Both the position numbers and the translations under genes were made by a program. A stretch of DNA of 15,877 nucleotides, taken from contig JAAOYE010000055.1 of the NCBI GenBank assembly GCA_018221175.1, positions 1 through 15,877 of the forward strand, given 5' to 3'. Shown here in pieces: positions 4,804 through 10,174 of the stretch (position 1 is the stretch's first letter; every line of letters begins with the position of its first letter). A model generated the notes under the pieces. That model saw only the letters and a program-made list of their open reading frames with translations, was not told the DNA's origin and made no database searches. Source of the DNA: Candidatus Woesearchaeota archaeon. Its GTDB lineage: Archaea > Nanobdellota > Nanobdellia > Woesearchaeales > BM511.

Positions 4804-4932
4804 GGCGGTACCTGGGATTTGAACCCAGACTAGGGGATTTCTGCAAACACTCAGTCAATTTTCGTTACGTGTCAACCGAGCATAACCAGTTGCCACAGTC
4901 CCCTGTGCTAACCAGATTACACTAATACCGCC
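4804..4932 (-). tRNA. tRNA-His(GUG) with a 54-nt intron at position 37/38
   Basis: Encoded G-1 (4932) faces discriminator C73 (4804), the histidine identity pair. Acceptor GCGGTAT pairs with GTACCGC. D-stem is GTGT/GCAC with GG in the loop. Anticodon stem GGGGA (5' side) pairs with TCCCC (4833-4837), and the loop reads C-T-GTG-G before the intron. T-arm is CTGGG, TTCAAAT, CCCAG. CCA is not encoded. A TTTTT run (4798-4802) follows within a few bases and is a likely terminator. No TATA box lies at the right distance directly upstream. The nearest good one (5137-5144) is about 200 bases away, so the precursor probably includes two degenerate tRNA-His fragments. Confidence 0.93.
4839..4892 (-). 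other. tRNA-His intron, bulge-helix-bulge type
   Basis: The 54-base intron begins after G37 and ends before A38, the canonical archaeal position. Exon CTGT (tRNA 32-35) pairs with GCAG near the intron 3' end to make the 4-bp central helix. The flanking 3-base bulges are GG^C and AA^A, each cut after the second base. The outer helix is the anticodon stem. The inner helix is weak (two A-U pairs), so this is a relaxed form. No C/D-box RNA pair is visible inside. Confidence 0.88.
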
Positions 4933-4945
4933 AATAAAGTTTATC

Positions 4946-4970
4946 GTACCATGTCCAAAGGAGATGGTAC
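4946..4970. repeat. Hairpin between tRNA-His and its upstream fragment
   Basis: Arms GTACCAT and ATGGTAC (7 bp) surround an inner TCC/GGA stem with a single mismatch between. It lies about 14 bases before the tRNA-His 5' end. It may insulate the tRNA or guide RNase P processing of a long precursor (inference). Confidence 0.55.
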
Positions 4971-4973
4971 TTG

Positions 4974-5026
4974 TAGTTGCGTATCAATAGAGCGTAACCA
5001 ATTGCCATGATTACACTAATACCGCC
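4974..5026 (-). pseudogene. Degenerate tRNA-His fragment B (5' half plus intron start, internal deletion)
   Basis: The first 18-19 bases, GGCGGTATTAGTGTAATC, are identical to the intact tRNA-His. About 19 bases, from the middle of the D-loop through most of the anticodon, are missing. Similarity then resumes with TGGCAA and continues about 30 bases into the intron, with mostly transition differences. No 3' half follows; instead there is a hairpin (4946-4970). It cannot fold into a tRNA. Its start is 94 bases upstream of the intact gene's start. Confidence 0.75.
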
Positions 5027-5038
5027 ATTGTTTGTAGT

Positions 5039-5061
5039 GTATTCAAGTTCTACTTGAATAC
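5039..5061. repeat. 10-bp perfect hairpin in the tRNA-His fragment array
   Basis: Arms GTATTCAAGT (5039-5048) and ACTTGAATAC (5052-5061) match exactly around TCT. It follows fragment C in the direction of transcription, as the 4946-4970 hairpin follows fragment B. So a pattern of tRNA 5' fragment plus hairpin appears twice. Confidence 0.6.
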
Positions 5062-5067
5062 GCTGTG

Positions 5068-5106
5068 CTTGATTAACCTTAGCACGAAGGTTGCATTAGT
5101 ACTGCC
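5068..5106 (-). pseudogene. Degenerate tRNA-His fragment C (diverged 5' half)
   Basis: The first 19 bases on the minus strand match the tRNA-His 5' end with five differences, all transitions (GGCAGTACTAATGCAACC against GGCGGTATTAGTGTAATC). A shorter match to GGTTA...GCACAG follows with a 4-5 base insertion. Self-complementary AACCTT/AAGGTT and GTGCT/AGCAC compete within it. It starts 80 bases upstream of fragment B. Its relation to tRNA-His is likely but less sure than that of B. Confidence 0.5.
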
Positions 5107-5136
5107 ATTATATGAAGTTAAAAGAATCCAAGTTTG

Positions 5137-5144
5137 TTTTTAAA
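5137..5144 (-). promoter_or_regulatory. Probable TATA box for the tRNA-His locus
   Basis: TTTAAAAA on the minus strand, centred near 5141, predicts a start at about 5115, just before fragment C (5106). It is divergent from the TATA box of the membrane protein gene (5164-5173). If correct, the primary transcript is about 310 nt, running through fragments C and B to the T-run after tRNA-His. Confidence 0.4.
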
Positions 5145-5163
5145 TTTTGCTGTGAAAAGAAAA

Positions 5164-5173
5164 GTATATATAC
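5164..5173 (+). promoter_or_regulatory. TATA box of the voltage-sensor-like gene
   Basis: GTATATATAC is centred 26 bases before the ATG at 5195. The predicted transcript start is the A of the start codon, so the mRNA is probably leaderless. A partial AGGTT just before the ATG would lie outside or at the very end of such a transcript. Confidence 0.65.
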
Positions 5174-5194
5174 TATCTGTATCAAAAAAAGGTT

Positions 5195-5998
5195 ATGCAC
5201 GTAAAAGTCAATATTTCCTTGTTTATCCTCGGAGCTCTCTTGAGTATACTTGGAGGTGTATTTGAATTTTCCTCTAGTTTTGTAGGAGCAAACATCCTTA
5301 TTTTGATAATAATCGGGTTTTTGATAGGTCTTTTGAATATTGACGTTACAGAGGAAGCAGGTTTTTTGCTCTCTGCATTGGTATTTGTTGTCAGCGTATC
5401 TTTTATTAGAAGCTTTATGGTAGATATTCCTGCTCTGCAAAATATTTCAACAATCCTTACAAACTTTGCGCTATTAACAGCAAGCGCTACTGCCATTGTA
5501 TCCCTTAGGTGGGTTGTGAACTTTACATCAAGTATCAAGAAAAAAAGCATTGAAACCAAAGAAGAAAAACAAACTGAGCTTGCCAAGTTTGAAAAGTTTT
5601 GGGCTGTTGTAATGCTTATAGCTGTTGCAATCGTTCTTGTTCAGGTTGTTTTAGAGTCATTTTTTGACGTGACAAGTTATCAAAACATATTAAACGTTGT
5701 TGACATCTTGATATTATTTGTTTTTGTAATTGATCTTGTAATGATATATATTGAAACAAAGAAAACAAAGGCCTTCTTTAAGCATGCATGGTTAGACATT
5801 ATTGCAACTATTCCTTTCAATTTTTTTGTAGGTGGGAATCTTGGACTTGTAAGATCCTTAAAGGTAGTAAGACTTGTTAGAATAATGAAAGTTTTCAAAG
5901 TTCAAAAGGTTGCAAAGCTCCTTCGTATTAACAGGGCTTTGAAATTCTTTTCAAAGAAGTCAAAATTCAATGTCCACCTAGACGATAAGGAAAAATAA
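5195..5998 (+). CDS. Membrane protein: 4-TM N-terminal domain plus pore-less voltage-sensor-like domain
   Basis: A 267-residue protein. Four hydrophobic segments fill residues 5-25, 28-50, 56-75 and 84-108. They resemble small four-helix membrane proteins seen in DPANN genomes (impression, unsearched). A charged linker with IKKKSIETKEEKQ follows. Residues 134-250 look like S1-S4 of the ion-transport family: S1 near 136-156, S2 near 166-187 with D180, S3 with AWLDIIATIPF (D201), and S4 from 220. S4 has a basic residue at every third position from R220 to K250, eleven in all. No pore helix or selectivity filter follows; the protein ends in a lysine-rich tail. Possible roles are a voltage sensor, a proton-conducting sensor, or a regulator. 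None can be shown from sequence. Confidence 0.75.
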   Translation: MHVKVNISLFILGALLSILGGVFEFSSSFVGANILILIIIGFLIGLLNIDVTEEAGFLLSALVFVVSVSFIRSFMVDIPALQNISTILTNFALLTASATAIVSLRWVVNFTSSIKKKSIETKEEKQTELAKFEKFWAVVMLIAVAIVLVQVVLESFFDVTSYQNILNVVDILILFVFVIDLVMIYIETKKTKAFFKHAWLDIIATIPFNFFVGGNLGLVRSLKVVRLVRIMKVFKVQKVAKLLRINRALKFFSKKSKFNVHLDDKEK

Positions 5999-6091
5999 TT
6001 CTGTTTTTTTAAAATACTTATTGGAATTGTGGGTTTTTCATACTACTTTTTTTGGAATATATTTTGTGTAATAGATTCTAGAAAAACAGAA
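5999..6091 (+). other. AT-rich intergenic stretch with T-run terminator
   Basis: After the membrane protein stop comes CTGTTTTTTT, a likely T-rich terminator. A 10-bp inverted repeat, TTCTGTTTTT (5999-6008) and AAAAACAGAA (6082-6091), spans the whole gap. The right arm touches the nrd TATA box. No ORF or RNA gene is visible here. Confidence 0.4.
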
Positions 6092-6100
6092 TATATATAA
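6091..6100 (+). promoter_or_regulatory. TATA box of the nrd operon
   Basis: ATATATATAA, centred near 6096, predicts transcription from about 6122. This leaves a 70-base leader to the nrdR ATG at 6193. The first of two palindromes (6122-6136) begins at the predicted start, a repressor-like geometry. Confidence 0.7.
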
Positions 6101-6121
6101 ATGAGTAGAAATACAGATATT

Positions 6122-6136
6122 ACCACATGTTGTGGT
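6122..6136 (+). promoter_or_regulatory. NrdR-box-like palindrome 1
   Basis: ACCACATGTTGTGGT is a palindrome of two ACCACA half-sites around a 3-base centre (6129). Its CACA...TGTG core loosely resembles bacterial NrdR boxes, but the AT-rich middle of the bacterial consensus is absent. It lies on the predicted start of the nrdR-nrdD operon. Confidence 0.55.
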
Positions 6137-6151
6137 TTAACACGATAACAT

Positions 6152-6169
6152 ACCACAACAAGTTGTGTT
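6152..6169 (+). promoter_or_regulatory. NrdR-box-like palindrome 2
   Basis: ACCACAACAAGTTGTGTT has the same ACCACA half-site and a 6-bp perfect core, CACAAC/GTTGTG, around AA (centre 6160.5). It is 31.5 bp, three helical turns, from palindrome 1. Bacterial NrdR boxes occur in pairs at about this spacing. Together the two sites probably bind the product of the adjacent nrdR gene. Confidence 0.55.
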
Positions 6170-6192
6170 TTATGAAATTTTGAGGATTCACA

Positions 6193-6675
6193 ATGAAATG
6201 TCCATTTTGCAACTCATCAGACTCAAAAGTCATCGATAAAAGAGAGACTGAAGGAGAAGAAAGTACAAGAAGAAGAAGAGAGTGTCTTTCATGCTCAAAA
6301 AGATTTACAACATATGAAAGAATAGAGCTTACAAACCTTATTGTAATCAAAAAAGAAGGAGTACGCCAACAGTTTGACAGGCAAAAAATTCTAAGAGGGC
6401 TAATTAAAGCATGCGAAAAAAGAGAAGTCAGCCTTGACCAGCTAAAAGAGGTTGTTGACAGCATAGAATCAGACTTAAGAACTCTTGGGACAAGTGAGAT
6501 TTCATCAACATCTATTGGCGAAAAAGTAATGGAGAAGCTAAAAAAAGTTGATGAAGTATCATACATCAGGTTTGCTTCAGTCTACAGAGAATTTACAGAC
6601 CTGACAAGCTTTGAAAAAGAACTAAAAAAGCTGCTTGGAAAAAAGAAAAAGAAAGAAGGGATATCAAATGTATAG
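6193..6675 (+). CDS. nrdR: Transcriptional repressor NrdR
   Basis: A 160-residue protein. Its N-terminal zinc ribbon has C3, C6, C31 and C34 with the diagnostic TRRRRECLSC and RFTTYE around residues 25-42. An ATP-cone domain follows (about residues 48-138), including VRQQFDRQKILRGLIKAC and SYIRFASVYREF. NrdR senses ATP/dATP through the cone and represses ribonucleotide reductase genes. Start ATG is supported by GAGG at 6182-6185. The tail is lysine-rich (KKKKK) and overlaps nrdD by 8 bases. Known mostly from bacteria, NrdR is reported only sporadically in archaea, so transfer with the nrd operon is possible. Autoregulation via the two upstream palindromes is inferred. Confidence 0.95.
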   Translation: MKCPFCNSSDSKVIDKRETEGEESTRRRRECLSCSKRFTTYERIELTNLIVIKKEGVRQQFDRQKILRGLIKACEKREVSLDQLKEVVDSIESDLRTLGTSEISSTSIGEKVMEKLKKVDEVSYIRFASVYREFTDLTSFEKELKKLLGKKKKKEGISNV

Positions 6676-8827
6676 CAGAGAAAAACTAATGGAATTTTTA
6701 ATAAGAGAAGTGGACAGATCTAATTTAGTGAAACAGGCAAAAGACGACATCATCAAAACAATTGAAAAAAACTTCGATAAGTTTCCAGAAGTCGCTGTTG
6801 GACCCGACCAAAAGACACTAAAAGAAAGCCTAAAAGTTATTAATGGTAGTTCTGATGATCCAGACAACACAACAGACTTGCTTCTTCAAGTATCTTCAAC
6901 TACTGGTGAAACCGTCGGTAAATGGGACAGGCAAAGAATCGCTGATGCTCTTGTGCAAGAGACAGGAATTTCCAAATATGAGGCAAATGATATTGCTATT
7001 GCTGTTGAAAAAAAAGTTTTTGCATCAGATATCAAGTCAATTTCTGTTGGACTTATAAGAGAACTTGTTGACAATGAGCTTTTTGAGCGTGGTTTTAACA
7101 AAAAACTCCATAAACAGGCTATTCTTGGAATGTCAACATACAATCTTAATAGAATAATATTTTCAAGTTCAAAAGAAAACTCAAACGTTGTGACAAACAA
7201 CCCTGAAGCAGTAAACCTTGCAATCGCGGAAAACACACTTAAACAATATGCATTAAAAGAAATTTTCACAGAAGATGTCGCAAAAGCGCATCTTAATGGA
7301 GAAATCCATCTTCACGACCTAGGTTACCCTGTAAGAGTGTACTGCTCTGCCCACAGTCTTGAATACATAAAAAAATACGGACTAAAGCTACAGAATTTGT
7401 CTACAACATCAAAGCCGGCAAAGCACGCACAAACACTTACAGGACACCTAAACACATTTCTTGCCTCAATGCAGGCATACTATGCCGGTGCCTTAGGAAT
7501 AGGTTATGTGAACATTTTCTACGCTCCATACCTTGAAGGCAAATCCTATAAAGAGCTAAAGCAAGAAGCTCAATACCTAATTTTTTCCTGCTCTCAAAAC
7601 GCGTTTTCAAGAGGAGGACAAACTTTGTTTATAGACTTTAATGTTCATACAGGCATACCTAACTATTTAAAGGCTGTTCCCGCAATAGGACCAAATGGTG
7701 AATATACCGGGAAAAATTACGGGGATTATGAAAAGGTTTCCCAAGACTTTCTAAAAGCATTGATGGACGTCTGGAGAGAAGGTGATGCTGTAGGTCTCCC
7801 ATTTCCGTTTCCAAAATTTGACATCCACATAAATGAAGACACATTCAAAGATTCAACGCAAAGAAAGCTGCTTGATTATGCATGTTTAATAGCTTCTGAG
7901 AACGGTGCGCCATACTTTATTTTTGACAGGGATGAAGTAACTCTTAGTGCGTGCTGCAGACTTAGAACAAAAATCACTGACAACTACATGATTAAACACC
8001 CAGAAAGCATGCGGTTTTGCGGATTTCAAAACGTTACTGTCAATTTGCCGCAAGCAGCATTTAGGTCTAATGGAACAGTAGAGGGCACAATAAAAGAAAT
8101 CCATAAATCCATGGAATATTGTATGAAGGCGCATCTGCAAAAAAAGAAGTTTGTATCTAAATTAATGAAGCCAGGAGCGCCCCTTTGGCAGATTGGCATT
8201 AAAGGCATGGATGACAGGCTTTATGTTGACTTGGATGAGGCAACCTACATTATTGGAATGATTGGTCTCAACGAGTGCACAAAGCACCTTACTGGCCATG
8301 ACTTACACGATGACGATGAAACATACAAGGCAAGCTTAAAAATTATATCTGCAATGTATCTTAAAGCCAAGGAGTTTGAAGAAAAATACAAGCTTAAAGT
8401 AACACTTGAAGAAACTCCTGCAGAAAGCGCATCGCTCCGATTTGCAAAAGTAGACATGCAGAAGTTTCCAAAAAAAGCAGAAGATCTTGTTAGAGGAGAC
8501 AAAGAAAAAGGTCAAATATATTACACAAACAGTGTCCACTTAGTTGCTGATGCACCAGTGGATATTATTGAACGAATTGAAAAGCAGGGAAGATTTAACA
8601 CTCTTATTGAGTCTGGGGCAATAACCCATATTTTTTTGGGTGAGCAACGACCAGATCCAAAAGCAATTTTTTCATTAGTTGAAAAAACATGGGAAAACAC
8701 TCAAAGCGCGCAAATCACAATTAGCCCTGAGTTTACTGTGTGCAGAGACTGTAACAGCATCTCAGCAGGATACAAGCGCGAAAGCACAGGCACTGTGCAA
8801 AAAGAGGAAAGCAAAGTTATTGCATAA
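6668..8827 (+). CDS. nrdD: Anaerobic ribonucleoside-triphosphate reductase, large part (NrdD lacking the glycyl-radical end)
   Basis: A 719-residue class III reductase. ATG at 6668 follows GAAGGG by 7 bases and overlaps nrdR. About 75 unassigned N-terminal residues precede an ATP-cone (about 75-170, GKWDRQRIADAL). The ten-stranded catalytic barrel includes C226 in YCSAHS and the C429-C430 pair in SACCRLR, corresponding in spacing to the essential cysteines of phage T4 NrdD. Other motifs are NAFSRGGQTLF, FQNVTVNLPQAAFR and GLNECTKHLTG. The family normally ends with a four-cysteine zinc ribbon and then the radical glycine (RVxGY). Here only the first knuckle, C692-x2-C695, is present, and translation stops 24 residues later. 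The remainder is the next gene, in another frame. Confidence 0.95.
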   Translation: MYSREKLMEFLIREVDRSNLVKQAKDDIIKTIEKNFDKFPEVAVGPDQKTLKESLKVINGSSDDPDNTTDLLLQVSSTTGETVGKWDRQRIADALVQETGISKYEANDIAIAVEKKVFASDIKSISVGLIRELVDNELFERGFNKKLHKQAILGMSTYNLNRIIFSSSKENSNVVTNNPEAVNLAIAENTLKQYALKEIFTEDVAKAHLNGEIHLHDLGYPVRVYCSAHSLEYIKKYGLKLQNLSTTSKPAKHAQTLTGHLNTFLASMQAYYAGALGIGYVNIFYAPYLEGKSYKELKQEAQYLIFSCSQNAFSRGGQTLFIDFNVHTGIPNYLKAVPAIGPNGEYTGKNYGDYEKVSQDFLKALMDVWREGDAVGLPFPFPKFDIHINEDTFKDSTQRKLLDYACLIASENGAPYFIFDRDEVTLSACCRLRTKITDNYMIKHPESMRFCGFQNVTVNLPQAAFRSNGTVEGTIKEIHKSMEYCMKAHLQKKKFVSKLMKPGAPLWQIGIKGMDDRLYVDLDEATYIIGMIGLNECTKHLTGHDLHDDDETYKASLKIISAMYLKAKEFEEKYKLKVTLEETPAESASLRFAKVDMQKFPKKAEDLVRGDKEKGQIYYTNSVHLVADAPVDIIERIEKQGRFNTLIESGAITHIFLGEQRPDPKAIFSLVEKTWENTQSAQITISPEFTVCRDCNSISAGYKRESTGTVQKEESKVIA

Positions 8828-8850
8828 AAAAATGGAGGGATAAATAAAAA

Positions 8851-9069
8851 ATGAGTACAAAAGCAACATGTGGAAGCTGTAAAAGCGACAATGTATTTGG
8901 AATGTCAAGAGTTGTAGGATACTATTCTATAATTGAAAATTGGAATGAGAGCAAAAAGGCTGAGCTTGTAGACAGGCAAAAGGGTGTTTATAAGTTTGAA
9001 GAAAAAGCAAAAATCGAAGAATCCGGAGATATTAAACAAGAGGAGCCTATCGCTGTTGCTGCAAGGTGA
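8851..9069 (+). CDS. Separately encoded glycyl-radical domain of class III ribonucleotide reductase
   Basis: A 72-residue protein equivalent to the missing C-terminus of NrdD. It supplies the second zinc knuckle, C7-x2-C10, and then MSRVVGYYS, where G23 is the predicted radical glycine. The typical following segment IENWNESKKAELVDRQKGVYK comes next, then a charged tail (EEKAKIEE ... EEPIAVAAR). It starts 23 bases after the nrdD stop, in a different frame. It has its own GGAGG (8834-8838) and an ATG 12 bases further on. The split falls between the two CxxC pairs, so a zinc ion would have to be held by both chains. NrdG, encoded two genes downstream, would install the radical on this small chain. 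It is comparable in idea to stand-alone glycyl-radical domains such as GrcA of pyruvate formate-lyase. Confidence 0.9.
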   Translation: MSTKATCGSCKSDNVFGMSRVVGYYSIIENWNESKKAELVDRQKGVYKFEEKAKIEESGDIKQEEPIAVAAR

Positions 9070-9073
9070 TTTT

Positions 9074-9331
9074 ATGAAAGTAAAGATTTTTTGGAAGGAG
9101 CAGTGTGCAAACTGTCCTCCGGCAAAAGCGCTTGGAAAAAAGCTTGAGGGAGAAAAAGGCTTTGAAGTAAGTTATTACGACATAAAAGAAGCAGGCGGCC
9201 TTGCTGAGTCTGTAATGTATGATGTTATGAGCACGCCGTCCATAATTGTTTGTGATGAAAATGATAAAGAAATTGCTTCGTGGCGCGTCGATGTTCCTAA
9301 GCTTAGCGATATTAAAAACATTAAAAAGTAA
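9074..9331 (+). CDS. Glutaredoxin/thioredoxin-like redoxin in the nrd operon
   Basis: An 85-residue thioredoxin-fold protein. It has the active-site motif C11-A-N-C14 after strand MKVKIFW and the conserved cis-proline in STP (T54-P55), with a beta-strand and helix after it. ATG at 9074 is 4 bases past the glycyl-domain stop, with AGGTGAT overlapping that stop; an earlier in-frame start would overlap the upstream gene by 30 codons and is disfavoured. Class III reductases use formate or, in some subtypes, a NrdH/thioredoxin-like protein as reductant. Its position between the radical domain and nrdG suggests it reduces NrdD. That partnership is inferred. Confidence 0.85.
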   Translation: MKVKIFWKEQCANCPPAKALGKKLEGEKGFEVSYYDIKEAGGLAESVMYDVMSTPSIIVCDENDKEIASWRVDVPKLSDIKNIKK

Positions 9332-9358
9332 GCTTAATTTTCTTTTTGGGTAAAAACC

Positions 9359-10057
9359 ATGATAAAAATTAAAGGGTTTATGAAAACCAGCCTTTTGGAC
9401 TATCCAGGAAAAATCGCTTCAGTAGTTTTTTTGCCAAAATGCAACTTTCACTGTGGATTTTGCCATAACAAAGAACTTGTTCTTGACGACACTAGGCTTG
9501 TACCTTTTGAAATAGATACTATATTGGATTTTTTAAAATCAAAGAAAAAATGGGTTGACGGCGTTGTGATTACTGGCGGTGAGCCGACTCTTCATAAAGG
9601 AATTGGGGACTTTTGCAAAGCTGTCAAGAAACTTGGCTTTGCCGTTAAGCTTGATACTAACGGCACTAATCCTAAAATGCTAAAACAGCTTATAGATGAA
9701 AAACTTGTTGATTATGTTGCAATGGACATAAAGACTTCCAAGGAAAAGTATGAAAAGGCAGCAAGTGTTAAAGTCAATATTAAGATAATTGAAGAGAGCA
9801 TGAGAATTCTAAAATGTTCTGATGTTGAATATGAGTTTAGAACAACTGTTTTGCCAGGAATCGTTGACGAAAAAGATATGGAAAAAATAGGGAAGTGGAT
9901 AAAAGGAGCCAAACGTTTTTATATTCAACAGTTTGTTCCAATAAAGACTTTAAATGATTCTTTTATGAAAGTAGAGCCTTACTCTCACTCTGTTCTTCAC
10001 AGCATGTGCCAAACTGCAAGAAAATATGTGGATGAATGCGGAGTTAGAGGAATTTAA
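9359..10057 (+). CDS. nrdG: Anaerobic ribonucleotide reductase activating protein NrdG (radical SAM)
   Basis: A 232-residue radical SAM enzyme. It has the archaeal/clostridial NrdG-type N-terminus KIKGFMKTSLLDYPGK. The cluster motif C28-x3-C32-x2-C35 is in CNFHCGFCHN, and GGEP lies at residues 73-76. LDTNGTNP and VAMDIKT match later SAM-binding strands. It would use a [4Fe-4S] cluster and S-adenosylmethionine to make the glycyl radical, here predicted on G23 of the small separate domain. Start ATG at 9359 follows GGGT weakly. It is the last gene of the nrd operon; the next gene has its own promoter. Annotators may also call it a pyruvate formate-lyase-activating-like protein, but the nrd context decides. 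Confidence 0.92.
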   Translation: MIKIKGFMKTSLLDYPGKIASVVFLPKCNFHCGFCHNKELVLDDTRLVPFEIDTILDFLKSKKKWVDGVVITGGEPTLHKGIGDFCKAVKKLGFAVKLDTNGTNPKMLKQLIDEKLVDYVAMDIKTSKEKYEKAASVKVNIKIIEESMRILKCSDVEYEFRTTVLPGIVDEKDMEKIGKWIKGAKRFYIQQFVPIKTLNDSFMKVEPYSHSVLHSMCQTARKYVDECGVRGI

Positions 10058-10064
10058 AGAAGGG

Positions 10065-10073
10065 TTTATATAG
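10065..10073 (+). promoter_or_regulatory. TATA box after nrdG
   Basis: TTTATATAG, centred near 10069, predicts a start at about 10095. That is exactly the ATG of a 10-codon ORF (10095-10127). It could drive that ORF or a longer leader for the radical SAM gene at 10175. Confidence 0.45.
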
Positions 10074-10094
10074 GATGAATGACTACTTATTCTT

Positions 10095-10127
10095 ATGAAT
10101 AAAATTAGTGATTACCTTTGGCACTAA
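10095..10127 (+). CDS. Possible leaderless 10-codon ORF upstream of the radical SAM gene
   Basis: ATG at 10095 stands 26 bases after the centre of a good TATA box, as in leaderless archaeal genes. The ORF encodes MNKISDYLWH and then TAA. It is too short for any domain call. It could be a leader peptide, or the coincidence of an ATG at a start site. A peptide substrate of the downstream radical SAM enzyme is imaginable, but nothing specific supports it. Confidence 0.2.
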   Translation: MNKISDYLWH

Positions 10128-10141
10128 TGGCTTTTTCTTAG

Positions 10142-10150
10142 ATTTAAATA
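10142..10150 (+). promoter_or_regulatory. TATA box of the radical SAM gene
   Basis: TTTAAATAC is centred about 29 bases before the ATG at 10175. The predicted start falls near 10170, inside AGGTGAG (10165-10171). The transcript from this box would be nearly leaderless. The ribosome binding site would be useful only on transcripts from the earlier TATA box at 10065. Confidence 0.5.
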
Positions 10151-10174
10151 CATTAAACATGATAGGTGAGATAG

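Noticed and set aside
4839..4892. C/D-box guide RNA inside the tRNA-His intron
   Set aside because: A CTGA is present but there is no RTGATGA box C at a suitable place, and the inner intron has no convincing paired ends.
5108..5586. Two minus-strand ORFs of 110 and 134 codons antisense to the membrane protein gene
   Set aside because: The plus-strand frame encodes clear transmembrane helices and has a well-placed TATA box. The antisense products are Lys/Asn- and Ser-rich without motifs.
6120..6566. 148-codon minus-strand ORF opposite nrdR
   Set aside because: It is Ser/Phe/Leu-rich, as expected of an antisense shadow, and the opposite strand encodes unmistakable NrdR.
8741..8860. Simple frameshift or programmed frameshift joining nrdD to the glycyl-radical ORF
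   Set aside because: There is a proper stop, a 24-residue charged tail after the knuckle, a 23-base gap with GGAGG, and a fresh ATG. No slippery sequence with a downstream structure is evident. Sequencing error remains possible and is listed as a refutation test.
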